From: Cerasibacillus quisquiliarum
GTDB lineage: Bacteria > Bacillota > Bacilli > Bacillales > Amphibacillaceae
NCBI RefSeq assembly: GCF_014202495.1
Contig: NZ_JACHHA010000006.1
Coordinates: 1-64,000 of the forward strand
Direction of reading: 5' to 3'
DNA: 64,000 nucleotides
This document shows, piece by piece, positions 9,450-18,973 of this stretch. Within the stretch, counting starts at the first letter, position 1, and every line of letters starts with the position of its first letter. The notes under the pieces were generated by a model, which did not search any database, was not told the origin of the DNA, and worked only from the letters and a program-made list of their open reading frames with translations. Made by a program: the position numbers and the translations under genes.

Positions 9450-9575
9450 GAGAAAAAAAGAACACATCAAATTTTAGCTTATAATGCGTTCTTTCTATTC
9501 TATCCTGTGTCTCCATATTAAATAAATTGGTTTACATCTTCTTTAAAGATTCTCCCTTTAATTATCGGATATATT

Positions 9576-9980
9576 TTAAAGAAGTGAAAATAAGTCGTTG
9601 AATGTACCATTAACTGTTCAACACATTAAAATCTGTTACAACAGGAATCCCTTTTGTTAATGCACCAGTTTTGTCAAAAGCAATCGCTTTTAAGGCACCC
9701 ATTTCTCCTAGATAAATTCCGCCTTTGATAAGCACACCTTTTTTAGCTGCATTTCCAATTGCTGAAACAATTGAAATAACTAATGCACAAGGACAACCAA
9801 CGACAAGAACAGCTTGCCCTTGATAAGCCCAAGTTCCCCAGCTCCCACCAAATAATAATAGGTGTATAATATTTTGCAAATTTATCTACAAACGCTTGAG
9901 ATGGTGTGCGTTCATCTTGTGTTTCTTCTACAAGGTGAATAATTTTGGAGTTTGTTGTATTTCTAACTAGCTCTGTTACT
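9576..9980 (-). pseudogene. Decayed cadA-cadD fusion remnant
   Basis: This is a degraded second copy of the cad region at 25886-28734. In minus-strand order it matches the middle of cadA, including the CPC segment ([11 protein letters not shown]) and an altered DKTG phosphorylation site ([10 protein letters not shown]), and then jumps to the last eleven codons of cadD (NGTFNDLFSLL, stop at 9576). The region between cadA codon about 430 and the cadD end has been lost. Two smaller deletions are visible against the intact copy: about 12 bp near 9768 and about 50 bp near 9855, the latter between AATAAT repeats. It cannot make an active pump. Confidence 0.85.
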
Positions 9981-10238
9981 TAAATTCTTTTTGTATTCTT
10001 TCTTTTATTCTCTACTCTCTCCTTCTAGGTCAACTTTGTAGTTCTCCTTCCCTTTTCATTAAAATTTCAGAAGTGCATTAATCTTGGTGATTATTCCATA
10101 GTAGTAGCAACGAATGTTTATTGTGTCAGATAGAGTTATACAACTTACCTATATATATGTAAATAATAGCAAGTACCTCTCCCAATTCAACTACTAAAAA
10201 AGAACCTACCCGATTTGGATAAGTCCCTAATTTAATAA

Positions 10239-10871
10239 TTATTCTACTGATGACAATTCACTTTCCGTTACCCACTTGTGGTTTTTTACTTCATCTCCTG
10301 TATCAGTTGTTACAAAATCAACCATATATACCGTTGTTTCTTCGGCAGAATCAATAACTGCATCAGCCCCGTTCATTCCTTCCATATGATCCGTATTTAA
10401 GGTCACCTCAGTACCCGGTTCAAATGGTTCTTCCCCGGCTCCTTCAATCTCCTCGTGGATGACCCATTTGTGATTTTCTACCGGTTCCCCACTGGTTGTA
10501 GGCGTGTAGGAAACAGTATATACCGTGGTATCATATGCTCCAACGATTGTTGCCTCTGCACCTTTCATTCCCGGCATATGATCGGATTCAATAATTGCTT
10601 GGCTGCCAACCTCATAAGAAGGGTTGTCCGCTTCTTGTAAGCCTTCGGGAATTTCGCCAGTGCTAGAATGGTTCATACCAGAATGATCCATGCCTTCCAT
10701 ATCTTCATTGGTATCAGATTCCTCCATATCCATTTCATTATTATTAGCCACATTTTCTTCCGTATTAGATTCGGTTTCTGTATTCTCCTCTTCATTTGCA
10801 CCTGCACATGCAGATAAGATAAGTACTGTGAATATAGTAATTATCCCTATTACGATTTTTCTACTTTGCAT
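10239..10871 (-). CDS. ydhK: YdhK-family lipoprotein, two DUF1541 repeats
   Basis: A 210-residue lipoprotein: signal peptide with lipobox LSAC (Cys22), an acidic Asn/Glu/Met/His linker containing MEGMDHSGMNHSS, then two DUF1541 repeats of about 55 residues. The repeats contain SDHMPGMKGAEATI and TDHMEGMNGADAVI, and end in ENHKWVI and KNHKWVT. The Met/His clusters fit Cu(I)/Cu(II) binding outside the membrane, and the family is often found beside copper genes; the biochemical role is not established. GGAGGG precedes the ATG. Its promoter (10909-10940) shares the direct-repeat design of five other promoters in this island. No clear terminator follows; 9981-10238 has no gene. Confidence 0.85.
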   Translation of the reverse strand: MQSRKIVIGIITIFTVLILSACAGANEEENTETESNTEENVANNNEMDMEESDTNEDMEGMDHSGMNHSSTGEIPEGLQEADNPSYEVGSQAIIESDHMPGMKGAEATIVGAYDTTVYTVSYTPTTSGEPVENHKWVIHEEIEGAGEEPFEPGTEVTLNTDHMEGMNGADAVIDSAEETTVYMVDFVTTDTGDEVKNHKWVTESELSSVE

Positions 10872-10908
10872 TTAAACAATCCCTCCTAATAAAATAAAGC
10901 TTGCTTAT

Positions 10909-10940
10909 ATTCTAACCAGTAAATTTGCAGATTATATGCA
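10909..10940 (-). promoter_or_regulatory. ydhK promoter with 11-bp-spaced direct repeat
   Basis: Minus strand: TGCATATAATC then TGCAAATTT, six bases, then -10 TAGAAT (10909-10914). The two half-sites start 11 bp apart and the first starts 26 bp before the -10. There is no -35 consensus. Confidence 0.65.
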
Positions 10941-11115
10941 GACCTTGCAAAACGTAAATTACGAATATTTCCAAAATAAATCTCCATTCCTTTTCCAAGT
11001 GGATTACAAAAGGTTATAAAAATACAATGTCATTTAATATCAATGACATTTCAGTAGAATAATCCATTTATACTCAACATCTAAATTTAATAGTGATTAG
11101 TTTTTACTCCAATTA

Positions 11116-11147
11116 TGCATTATTTCTCGATATTTGTTCGGTATGAT
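11116..11147 (+). promoter_or_regulatory. Multicopper oxidase promoter with direct-repeat element
   Basis: TGCATTATTTC then TCGATATTT, GTTCGG, then -10 TATGAT (11142-11147). It has the same geometry as the other five sites. The second half-site is weaker. The rest of 10941-11310 between the divergent genes holds only this promoter and a short leader. Confidence 0.6.
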
Positions 11148-11186
11148 AATTGCGACGATAGATTGAATGGCAAGGGAAGGAGGAAA

Positions 11187-11195
11187 ATGTATTAA
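11187..11195 (+). other. Two-codon leader ORF with strong ribosome site
   Basis: AAGGGAAGGAGG followed by ATG TAT TAA, about 115 bases before the oxidase start, within the inferred 5' leader. It is either a minimal leader cistron or the scar of a deleted gene. Confidence 0.25.
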
Positions 11196-11310
11196 AGGTA
11201 ATTTTCTAACTCGTGGTGATTACAACTAAATAACTCATCAGAAATCTAAAATGCAAAAACCGAAATGATATTTTCAACAACTTATACTTGACGAATAAAG
11301 GAGCGAACAA

Positions 11311-12825
11311 ATGAAAAAAAGTATATTGACAGGTGCAGGCTTGTTGCTAATATTGACGGGTTGCACAAACATCACAACAGAACAACAGTCTGTAGAACAA
11401 ACTATGGAATCTGGAGAAATGCAACATGAAGAAAATATGGATATGAACCACGGGGACATGGAAGGTATGGAAGAACACATGGACCATGATAATATCCCCC
11501 CTCTTCAAGCCTCCAAAGGAACTCAGGAGTTAGTAATACCACCCCTGCTAGAAAAACAGAAGGAATCAGATTTCGATTATGAGGTGGTCGCACAAGAAGG
11601 CACGACGCAATTCTTTGATGGCTCTCCAACCAATACTTACGGATATAATGGGAATTTGTTGGGTCCGACTTTACAGTTGAAAGAGGGGGAAACCGTTAAA
11701 GTGAAGGTCCGGAATGAATTAAACGAACCAACAACCTTTCACTGGCACGGTCTTGAAGTACCGGGAACTGAGGATGGTGGTCCGAGTGATGTAATTCAGC
11801 CGGGGGAAAGTAAAATCGTCACCTTAAAAGCCGATCAGCCGGCAGCGACATTGTGGTATCACCCACATCCACACAAATCGACTGCTGAACAAGTTTTCAA
11901 AGGGCTTGCAGGAATGCTCTACGTGGAGGAGACGGATGAAGAAGCTCCTGCTTTGCCACATACTTATGGTGTAGATGATATCCCTCTCATTTTTCAGGAT
12001 CGTCTCTTTGACGAAAACAAGCAACTGGATTATAAAAATCTGATGAACAGTGATGGAACAATCGGAGATGTATCGCTCGTTAACGGTACGATTAATCCGA
12101 AACTGACTGTGACAAAACCGCTGATGCGTTTTCGAATCCTAAACGGCGCGAACGCCCGAAATTACACGTTCCGTTTAAGCAATGGGGCCACATTTACTCA
12201 GATTGCTTCAGATGGCGGGTTATTGCATGAACCGGTTGAAATGGATGAGATTACGCTGTCCCCATCGGAGCGCGCTGAAATCCTAATTGATTTTTCAGCG
12301 ATGGAATCCGATGAGCCAATTGCCATTACTGATGAAGAAGGTAATGCTCTGTTGCCTTTTGATTTGGATATCGACGGCGGAACGGAAGAAATGGAATCCA
12401 TATCTTGGACCGATGACACTACCTTCCTTAAAGAAGAAGAAAAATCCTTACCGGTCTCCAAGAAGATCGAACTGTTTGGAATGATGGATAAGGTCACCAT
12501 AAACGGCAAGAAATTCGATCCTGAACGGATTGACTTGCGGCAAAAGAAAGGAGTTTCGGAAGTTTGGGAAGTTTATAACAAGCCAGACGAAATGGGGGGA
12601 ATGATACATCCATTCCATATTCATGGTACTCAGTTCAAAATCATATTGCGTGATGGAAGGGAACCAGCTCCGAATGAACAAGGGCTGAAAGATAGTGTTC
12701 TTATTGAACCGGGCGAACGAGTAAGACTGCTCGTCACCTTTCCAGAAGAGGGAATCTATATGTACCATTGCCATATTCTAGAGCATGAGGATAACGGTAT
12801 GATGGGGCAAGTAGAAGTATACTAA
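11311..12825 (+). CDS. Multicopper oxidase lipoprotein (CueO/CopA-like)
   Basis: A 504-residue three-cupredoxin laccase-type oxidase. The lipobox LTGC (Cys18) anchors it outside the membrane, and a Met/His/Glu-rich linker covers residues 30-60. All four copper motifs are present: HWHGLE, WYHPHPH, HPFHIHGTQF and YHCHILEHEDNGMM, giving the T1 site and the trinuclear T2/T3 cluster. Known relatives oxidise Cu(I) to the less toxic Cu(II). AAGGAGCG precedes the ATG. It is divergent from ydhK and ends at a strong hairpin, so it is monocistronic. Its local base composition is visibly less AT-rich than its neighbours, suggesting separate acquisition. Confidence 0.93.
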   Translation: MKKSILTGAGLLLILTGCTNITTEQQSVEQTMESGEMQHEENMDMNHGDMEGMEEHMDHDNIPPLQASKGTQELVIPPLLEKQKESDFDYEVVAQEGTTQFFDGSPTNTYGYNGNLLGPTLQLKEGETVKVKVRNELNEPTTFHWHGLEVPGTEDGGPSDVIQPGESKIVTLKADQPAATLWYHPHPHKSTAEQVFKGLAGMLYVEETDEEAPALPHTYGVDDIPLIFQDRLFDENKQLDYKNLMNSDGTIGDVSLVNGTINPKLTVTKPLMRFRILNGANARNYTFRLSNGATFTQIASDGGLLHEPVEMDEITLSPSERAEILIDFSAMESDEPIAITDEEGNALLPFDLDIDGGTEEMESISWTDDTTFLKEEEKSLPVSKKIELFGMMDKVTINGKKFDPERIDLRQKKGVSEVWEVYNKPDEMGGMIHPFHIHGTQFKIILRDGREPAPNEQGLKDSVLIEPGERVRLLVTFPEEGIYMYHCHILEHEDNGMMGQVEVY

Positions 12826-12847
12826 TTTTACGGAATAAACATTAAGA

Positions 12848-12886
12848 AGGGCTGTACCGATTGTTTTGGATTACGTACAGCCCCTT
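12848..12886 (+). terminator. Terminator of multicopper oxidase gene
   Basis: AGGGCTGTAC pairs with GTACAGCCCCT across a loop of about 17 bases, followed by TTTTTATTTT. Confidence 0.8.
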
Positions 12887-13107
12887 TTTATTTTGCTGAC
12901 AATTCATCCTAAAACGTTGGTTAATGCCAAGAGATTTTAGGTATCCTTGAAATAATCTACTGTTGCCTTCGAAAAGTTCCACTAAAAATATTTATATAAC
13001 AATTTTAATTAACCGTTTATAATATTTTCATATGATATAGTAAAAGTAAATTGGTACTTAAATCACTTTTTTGGTTCAGAGAAAAAGTGAAGTCGAGGTG
13101 AGATATT

Positions 13108-13497
13108 TTGTGTTTTTCCTATAGTTTTATTGAACAACAAACTCATGAAATGTCCAAAAAGATATGGGAAAGCTCCTTATACAAATTAATTAGGGTTGAC
13201 TTTGCAGGTGGCAACTGTTTTGAAGTCCAAAGTAGATTAAATGATTGGGTAAGTCTTGAAACGGAAATGGGGAACAAGTCCGCTTTAATTACAAAAGTTA
13301 TTTTGGAGGACTTAGAAGGAAAGCATTATTCTATTGAACCGAATGACAATGGGGTAAGATTTGCAAAAGGAGAAATCACTTATAAAGAGTATAAAATTCT
13401 TCAAAAGAAAGGGAATGCTCTTTGGATTACAATTTTTATTGTTGGGATTTTAGTATTTTTTACGTTGATGTCAGTGTTGGTAAAGTTTGTTCTTTAA
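13108..13497 (+). CDS. Hypothetical protein with C-terminal membrane anchor
   Basis: 129 residues, family not recognised. The first 100 residues are soluble and mixed, and one hydrophobic helix (WITIFIVGILVFFTLMSVLV) lies at the C-terminus, so it is probably a tail-anchored cytoplasmic-face protein. The chosen start is TTG at 13108, 7 bases after GAGGTG; an internal ATG at 13153 is the alternative. A TATGAT -10 is present at 13031-13036, but without the direct-repeat element seen at the island's envelope copper genes. It lies alone between the multicopper oxidase and copZ; a copper role is only suggested by position. The stretch 12887-13107 holds no other gene. Confidence 0.6.
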   Translation: MCFSYSFIEQQTHEMSKKIWESSLYKLIRVDFAGGNCFEVQSRLNDWVSLETEMGNKSALITKVILEDLEGKHYSIEPNDNGVRFAKGEITYKEYKILQKKGNALWITIFIVGILVFFTLMSVLVKFVL

Positions 13498-13601
13498 TAC
13501 TATCTAATTTCTAATGGTTAACATATTGGTTCCCTTAGTGAAAGTAACATTATTTATCCAAATTTGAAACCACCCTCACACCTTATTAAATGTATATTAA
13601 A

Positions 13602-13630
13602 AGGCTGGTCTTCTCTATGAAAACCAGCCT
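13602..13630 (-). terminator. csoR-copA-copZ terminator
   Basis: AGGCTGGT/ACCAGCCT stem (13602-13609 with 13623-13630). In minus-strand sense it is followed by TTTTAATA. Confidence 0.75.
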
Positions 13631-13641
13631 ATTTCGTATAT

Positions 13642-13848
13642 TTAGGCAACATCATAGCCTTGTTCTTCAATTGCATCTTTCATGGCATCAACATTTACCT
13701 TTGATTCATCAAAAGTAACATCTACTTTTCCAGCTTCTAAATTAACCTCAGCTGCTGATACGCCATCTAATTTTTTCAATGCACCTTCAACTGACATTTT
13801 GCAGTGACCACAAGACATGCCTTGTACGTCTAATGTTTTCTTTTCCAT
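13642..13848 (-). CDS. copZ: Copper chaperone CopZ
   Basis: A 68-residue single heavy-metal-associated domain with GMSCGHC (Cys13, Cys16) and the ferredoxin-like betaalphabetabetaalphabeta length. It carries Cu(I) in the cytoplasm and delivers it to CopA and CsoR. It is last in csoR-copA-copZ, 36 bp after copA, with AAGGAGGTG before the ATG. Confidence 0.95.
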   Translation of the reverse strand: MEKKTLDVQGMSCGHCKMSVEGALKKLDGVSAAEVNLEAGKVDVTFDESKVNVDAMKDAIEEQGYDVA

Positions 13849-13884
13849 TATATTTTCACCTCCTTTAAATAAATTTAATATATT

Positions 13885-16269
13885 TTATAACTTCACTCTT
13901 TTTAGTCGAAGTGAGTTAGTAACAACACTTACTGAACTTAACGCCATTGCTGCGCCAGCAATCCACGGCGCAAGTAATCCAATTGCTGCAACTGGTATTC
14001 CGGCTGTATTATATCCGAATGCCCAGAATAGATTTTGTCGGATATTTCTAATCGTTGCATGACTGATTTTAATTGCCTTCGGTATAAGCAATAGCTCACC
14101 GCCAAGAATCGTTACGTCAGCAGCTTCAATAGCCACTTCTGTACCAGTCCCAATGGCAATACCAATATTCGCTATAACAAGTGCAGGTGCATCATTCACA
14201 CCATCTCCAACCATTGCAACTTTCTTACCTTGTTCTTGGATCTCTTTTACTTTAGCTGCTTTTTCTTCAGGTAATACTTCAGCGATTACCTGATCAATTC
14301 CAACTTGTTTTGCTATTGCTTTGGCTGTTCGTTCATTATCACCTGTTAGCATAAACACTTCTATTCCTAAATCTTTCAATTGCTTAATAGCTTCTGGAGC
14401 CGTTTCTTTTATAGTATCTGCAACAGCAACTGTTCCCCGGTACTCACCATCAATAGCAATCAACATCGCTGTCTTACCATCTGTTTCATAATTTATTAAT
14501 TTTTCTTCATAACCTGTTGTATCAATTTGATGATCATTCATTAACTTTCTATTACCAACAAGAATGTTTTTTCCAGAAATTGTTGCTTCAATACCATGAC
14601 CGGGTATCGCTGAGAAATGATCTACATCCAAGAAGTCGATGCTATTCTCTGTAGCGTATGCCACAATAGCTTCTGCAAGTGGATGTTCGGATCCTTTTTC
14701 TGCACTAGCCAATAATTGTAATGTTTCTTCGTCACCTGAAAAATCTGTTACTTCCGGCTTTCCTTTTGTGATTGTACCAGTCTTATCAAGCACAATTGCT
14801 TCTAATTTATGTGTCCCTTCCAGATGTTCTCCACCTTTAAATAAAATTCCACTTTCTGCTGCTTTTCCTGTTCCAACCATAATTGATGTTGGTGTTGCAA
14901 GTCCTAAAGCACATGGACAGGCAATAACAAGTACAGCAATTGCTGCAACCAAAGCAGGTTCTAAATGACCCGGTTGTACTAAAGTAATCCATATAATAAA
15001 AGTAAGGATAGCAATACCGACCACTATCGGAACGAAATAACCTGAAATAACATCTGCTAATCGTTGAATTGGAGCCTTTGAACCTTGGGCTTCCTCCACG
15101 ACCTTGACAATAGATGCAAGGGCCGTATCTTTGCCTACTTTTGTTGCTTCCATTTCAATGGAGCCATTTTTATTAATAGTAGATCCAATTAATTTTGCTC
15201 CTGAATCCTTTTCAATTGGAATTGATTCTCCTGTAAGCATGGATTCATCAACCGATGTTCTTCCTTTTACAACCATACCATCAACAGGTATCTTTTCTCC
15301 CGGCTTGACAATTAAGTGATCCCCAACGACAACTTCTTCTACAGGAATCATTAATTCTTTACCATCTCTAATTACACGAGCTTCTTTTGCTTGTAAATTA
15401 AGCAATTTTGATAAAGCATTTGTTGTTTGACTTTTGGCTCTCGTTTCTAAATATTTACCAAACAAAATTAACGTAATCAAAACGGCACTCGTTTCAAAGT
15501 ATAGATGTGGCATATATTCTGGATTGCCAATAGTCTTGAATGCTTCGTATAAGCTAAAGAAATAAGCCGCACTTGTACCTAATGCAACAAGTACATCCAT
15601 GTTTGCTCCACCATTACGTAGGTTCTTATATGCTCCTTCATAAAATTGCCATCCGATGATAAATTGAACGGGTGTTGCTAAAGCAAATTGGAACCAAGGA
15701 TTCATGAATATATCTGGTATACTCATTCCTAATAAATGAACAAGCATCGTTAATAATAATGGTGCAGATAGGACAGCAGAAATAATTAATTTCTTCTTCA
15801 TATTTTTTAATTCTTTTTCTTTATATGTTTGTTTGTCTTCGGCTTTTGCCTTTGGTTTTGCATCATAACCAATATTTTTAATTTTATCAATTAGGTCTTT
15901 TACATCAACGATTCCGGGATTATATTCAATAGCCGCACTTTCTGTCGTTAAGTTTACAGTTGCAAGTTTCACTCCTTCTTGTTTATTTAATACCTTTTCA
16001 ATACGGTTAGAGCAAGCTGCACAAGTCATCCGAAAGACATCTAGTTCTGTTTTCTCCGTTAGAACACCGTAACCAACATTCTCTATTTTTTCCGATATAT
16101 CCTCAATAGAGGTTTTTTCTGGATCATAATCTATCGTTGCCTTTTCTGTTGTTAAATTAACTTGGGCCTTGACCCCATCCATTTTATTCAAAACCTTTTC
16201 AACACGATTAGAACAAGCTGCACAGGTCATCCCTGTTACACCAAGTGTAGTATGATTTGTTTCACTCAT
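13885..16269 (-). CDS. copA: Cu(I)-exporting P1B-type ATPase CopA
   Basis: A 794-residue copper ATPase of normal length. Two N-terminal metal-binding domains are present: GMTCAAC at residues 13-19, and a second with FRMTCAAC, where the usual Gly is Arg. Eight transmembrane helices follow, with the intramembrane CPC motif ([12 protein letters not shown]), the actuator TGES, the phosphorylation site DKTGTITKG, the HP motif (SEHPLAEA) and the hinge [10 protein letters not shown]. It exports Cu(I) from the cytoplasm. It follows csoR by 13 bp and should be induced when CsoR binds Cu(I). Confidence 0.96.
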   Translation of the reverse strand: MSETNHTTLGVTGMTCAACSNRVEKVLNKMDGVKAQVNLTTEKATIDYDPEKTSIEDISEKIENVGYGVLTEKTELDVFRMTCAACSNRIEKVLNKQEGVKLATVNLTTESAAIEYNPGIVDVKDLIDKIKNIGYDAKPKAKAEDKQTYKEKELKNMKKKLIISAVLSAPLLLTMLVHLLGMSIPDIFMNPWFQFALATPVQFIIGWQFYEGAYKNLRNGGANMDVLVALGTSAAYFFSLYEAFKTIGNPEYMPHLYFETSAVLITLILFGKYLETRAKSQTTNALSKLLNLQAKEARVIRDGKELMIPVEEVVVGDHLIVKPGEKIPVDGMVVKGRTSVDESMLTGESIPIEKDSGAKLIGSTINKNGSIEMEATKVGKDTALASIVKVVEEAQGSKAPIQRLADVISGYFVPIVVGIAILTFIIWITLVQPGHLEPALVAAIAVLVIACPCALGLATPTSIMVGTGKAAESGILFKGGEHLEGTHKLEAIVLDKTGTITKGKPEVTDFSGDEETLQLLASAEKGSEHPLAEAIVAYATENSIDFLDVDHFSAIPGHGIEATISGKNILVGNRKLMNDHQIDTTGYEEKLINYETDGKTAMLIAIDGEYRGTVAVADTIKETAPEAIKQLKDLGIEVFMLTGDNERTAKAIAKQVGIDQVIAEVLPEEKAAKVKEIQEQGKKVAMVGDGVNDAPALVIANIGIAIGTGTEVAIEAADVTILGGELLLIPKAIKISHATIRNIRQNLFWAFGYNTAGIPVAAIGLLAPWIAGAAMALSSVSVVTNSLRLKRVKL

Positions 16270-16282
16270 AACAATTCCCTCC

Positions 16283-16597
16283 TTACTTAGAAAACTGCTT
16301 CATGACATTCAATAATTCTTCAATGGTTTCCTTACCTTCACCTTGTTTGATAGCATCACTAACACAATGTTTAATATGTCGTTCCGTGATAGAAAATCCT
16401 ACATTTTTTAATGCCGATTGAATGGCACTTATTTGTACTAAAATATCTACACAATAACGATCATCTTCCACCATTTTCTGTATTCCACGAACTTGACCCT
16501 CAATTCGTTTTAAACGATTAATTATTTTTTGCATTTCATCTTTTGTTCTTGGTTTACTCGGATGATCGTGTAAGAATTTTTCCTCCAAATGAATCAC
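16283..16597 (-). CDS. csoR: Copper-sensing repressor CsoR
   Basis: A DUF156-family all-helical repressor of up to 104 residues. The Cu(I) ligands fit the Cys-x24-His-x3-Cys pattern: YCVDILVQ (Cys49), then His74 and Cys78 in ERHIKHC. The GTG at 16597 lies inside the ribosome site AAGGAAGTG; the TTG at 16588 has better spacing and may be the true start (MEEKFLHDH). It heads csoR-copA-copZ and should repress that promoter, plus the two other CsoR-type operators in the island, until Cu(I) binds. Confidence 0.93.
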   Translation of the reverse strand: MIHLEEKFLHDHPSKPRTKDEMQKIINRLKRIEGQVRGIQKMVEDDRYCVDILVQISAIQSALKNVGFSITERHIKHCVSDAIKQGEGKETIEELLNVMKQFSK

Positions 16598-16617
16598 TTC
16601 CTTATCTTTATATATTT

Positions 16618-16646
16618 ACGATACCCCCGTATAGTATTATTGTCAA
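16618..16646 (-). promoter_or_regulatory. csoR-copA-copZ promoter with CsoR operator
   Basis: Minus strand: TTGACA (16641-16646), 17-bp spacer, TATCGT (16618-16623). The spacer and -10 carry ACTATACGGGGGTATCGT, a G-tract dyad of the CsoR operator type. Confidence 0.8.
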
Positions 16647-16771
16647 TGGATAAACTTTATATTTTGTTATATTTCCCCTATTATTTAACAATCACATTAA
16701 AACGCACTTTCTATTAATATTTTGAGATTCTCTTTCTTCATTATTACCTTTGATTAATATTTGCTGAAATC

Positions 16772-16803
16772 TGCACAAAAAATGGACATTTTTTTTATAT
16801 GTT
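16772..16803 (+). promoter_or_regulatory. Promoter of CcdA-like/two-component operon with direct repeat
   Basis: TGCACAAAAAA then TGGACATTT, six bases, then -10 TATGTT (16798-16803). The first 20 bases match 18 of 20 positions at 23537-23556 before cueP. This places the element upstream of its own candidate regulator. Confidence 0.65.
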
Positions 16804-16846
16804 ATTTAATGGATAAGACTATTAAAGGCAAAGTGAGTGAATTGAT

Positions 16847-17572
16847 ATGTTCGAACTTTTTAACGAAATAGGCATCATGTTAAATGAGCCACTTCAACAA
16901 ATTGCATATGGATATGAACATATACCGCTGTTATTTGCATTTTTTCTTGGTTTAATTGGCGCAGTTGCTCCCTGTCAACTTACAGGTAATATTAGTGCAA
17001 TGACTATTTATGGGAATAAATCATTAATTGAAAAAGTCCCTTGGTTACACGTATTTCTATTTGTTTTAGGTAAAATAGTCGTTTTTTCAATTATTGGTTT
17101 AGTGATTTGGTTACTCGGAAAGGAAGTACACAGTACTCTTACACAAATGTTCCCGATTCTAAGGAAATTAATAGGGCCATTACTTATACTAGTTGGTATA
17201 TTTATGCTCGGATTATTTAGTTGGAGGAAAACCGGAAAAATGTTTAAAATCCCTACTAGGCTTAGAGACAGCTATCTAGGAAGCTTTTTAATGGGTGCAA
17301 GTTTTACGTTAGCATTTTGCCCTACTATGTTTGTATTATTTATACTAACCTTAATGCCAGTTGTATTAGAAACATCATATGGATTTGTATTACCTTCTGT
17401 ATTTGGAATTGGAACCTCTCTCCCACTTTTATTAATTATTTTTCTTATTTGGTATTATGGGGCAAGTGGGATTATATTAAAGAAAAGCAGAAAAATAGGT
17501 TCACTCGTTCAGAAATTTGCAGGGGTTATTATTCTTGTTATTGGTATTCTGGATACTTTAACTTACTGGTAA
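16847..17572 (+). CDS. CcdA/DsbD-like membrane thiol transporter
   Basis: A 241-residue protein with about six transmembrane helices. Two cysteine sites in the membrane, GAVAPCQLTGN in helix 1 and LAFCPTMFVLF in helix 4, mirror the paired Pro-Cys elements of CcdA/DsbD electron-transfer domains (LysE/UreH-like superfamily). It could pass reducing electrons from cytoplasmic thioredoxin to outer thiol proteins, or transport a metal; sequence does not decide. It is the first gene of an operon with a histidine kinase 12 bp downstream and a response regulator, so it may supply or sense the signal of that system. Confidence 0.75.
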   Translation: MFELFNEIGIMLNEPLQQIAYGYEHIPLLFAFFLGLIGAVAPCQLTGNISAMTIYGNKSLIEKVPWLHVFLFVLGKIVVFSIIGLVIWLLGKEVHSTLTQMFPILRKLIGPLLILVGIFMLGLFSWRKTGKMFKIPTRLRDSYLGSFLMGASFTLAFCPTMFVLFILTLMPVVLETSYGFVLPSVFGIGTSLPLLLIIFLIWYYGASGIILKKSRKIGSLVQKFAGVIILVIGILDTLTYW

Positions 17573-17584
17573 AAGAGGTCAATT

Positions 17585-18973
17585 ATGTTTAATAAATTAT
17601 CCTTAAAAATTGGACTATTATTCTTTGTATTCATGTTAATTATCGAGGTTTTTGTTTATTTTATTCTATATACAAATATAGCAAATGAACGTATTGATGA
17701 AGTAATGAATAGTTTATTAGCTCGTGCCAATACACATAGTGCTGTCTTGGAAAACAACTTTAATTCATCCACGTTGGAGCATGTTGCTATCATGGAGTCA
17801 GAATCGGAATTTGCTGTTATTATTACCGATGCCAATGGTAACATCATCATTAATTCCGATCCTGTCGAAAAAGAAATGTTTGAAGTAATTGATCATACGG
17901 ATTATAAGGATATACCCAGTGTAGGAAAAGTAGTAGAACAACGTTGGTCGGAAAAACAATATATAGCGGTTGATAGCCCCATTACTATTGATGAGGAACA
18001 TCAAGGGCATGTCTTTATGTTTGCTAATACCAATATTGTAAAAAATATGGTTAATCATTTGAGTGATCAATTTGTCATAGTTGGACTAATCACCATTGTT
18101 CTAACCATCTTTACCGTTTTTATTCTTTCTCGTTTTATTACGTTACCATTAATGAAAATGAAAGAAGCCACAGAACAACTAAGCAAGGGGAAAAATAAGG
18201 TGCAATTACATATGGAACGAAAAGATGAACTAGGTGAATTAGCCAGTTCTATCATGAGGTTATCTAGTGATCTAGAACGATTAAAAAATGACAGAAATGA
18301 ATTTTTGGCAAGTATCTCTCACGAACTTAGAACGCCATTAACCTACATAAAAGGGTATGCGGATATCATCAGTAAGCAAGACATAACGGACGAAGAAAGA
18401 AAAGAATATCTGGATATCATACGGGAAGAAACGGAGCATTTGACAGTTCTGGTTAAGAATTTATTTGACCTAGCTAAAATGGATGAGAATAAGTTTGTAA
18501 TTAATCGAAAAAGTGTTAGTTTAAGACAACTAATCCAAACGATTGAAGAACGAATTGCTCCAGTAATGGAAGAAAAAAATATTACACTTTCTACTTCATG
18601 CCAAGTTAATATCATAGGTAATATTGATCCCGATAGAATCCAACAGGTTTTATTAAATATACTGGACAATGCCAGAAAACATACACCCGATGGAAAGTCT
18701 ATATCATTAGAGGTAACCCAGAATGATAGTGAAATTACTATAACTATTTCAGATGAAGGGGAAGGAATTCCAAAAGAGGAATTACCATATCTATTTGAAC
18801 GGTTATACCGTGTAGAAAAATCGCGTTCCAGAGAAAGTGGTGGAACGGGATTAGGATTAGCTATTGCAAAAGAAATTATAGAATCTCACGGAGGTACGAT
18901 TGAAATCGAAAGTGAACTTGGTAAGGGTACAAGGGTTATTATTCATTTAACAAGAGGTGAATATAATGGTTAA
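17585..18973 (+). CDS. Sensor histidine kinase, probably copper-responsive
   Basis: A 462-residue membrane kinase: helix 1 at residues 9-30, an extracytoplasmic sensor of about 130 residues, helix 2 near 160-182, a HAMP linker, HisKA with the phosphorylated His in SISHELRTPLTYIKGY (about residue 246), and HATPase boxes (N box NILDNARKHT; G boxes DEGEGIP and GGTGLGLAI). The sensor has few His, Met or Cys residues, so direct copper binding is not obvious from sequence. GAGGT precedes the ATG. Its last codons overlap the response regulator start, so the pair is translationally coupled. The copper assignment rests on the neighbourhood and shared promoter elements. Confidence 0.9.
   Translation: MFNKLSLKIGLLFFVFMLIIEVFVYFILYTNIANERIDEVMNSLLARANTHSAVLENNFNSSTLEHVAIMESESEFAVIITDANGNIIINSDPVEKEMFEVIDHTDYKDIPSVGKVVEQRWSEKQYIAVDSPITIDEEHQGHVFMFANTNIVKNMVNHLSDQFVIVGLITIVLTIFTVFILSRFITLPLMKMKEATEQLSKGKNKVQLHMERKDELGELASSIMRLSSDLERLKNDRNEFLASISHELRTPLTYIKGYADIISKQDITDEERKEYLDIIREETEHLTVLVKNLFDLAKMDENKFVINRKSVSLRQLIQTIEERIAPVMEEKNITLSTSCQVNIIGNIDPDRIQQVLLNILDNARKHTPDGKSISLEVTQNDSEITITISDEGEGIPKEELPYLFERLYRVEKSRSRESGGTGLGLAIAKEIIESHGGTIEIESELGKGTRVIIHLTRGEYNG

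Noticed and set aside
9450-9500. AAAGAAC...GTTCTTT hairpin after the ACR3-like gene as a terminator
   Set aside because: The stem is 7 bp with a long loop and no T run; too weak to call.
13031-13036. TATGAT before the 13108 gene as a seventh direct-repeat promoter
   Set aside because: The bases 26 and 15 bp upstream do not contain TGC-type half-sites.
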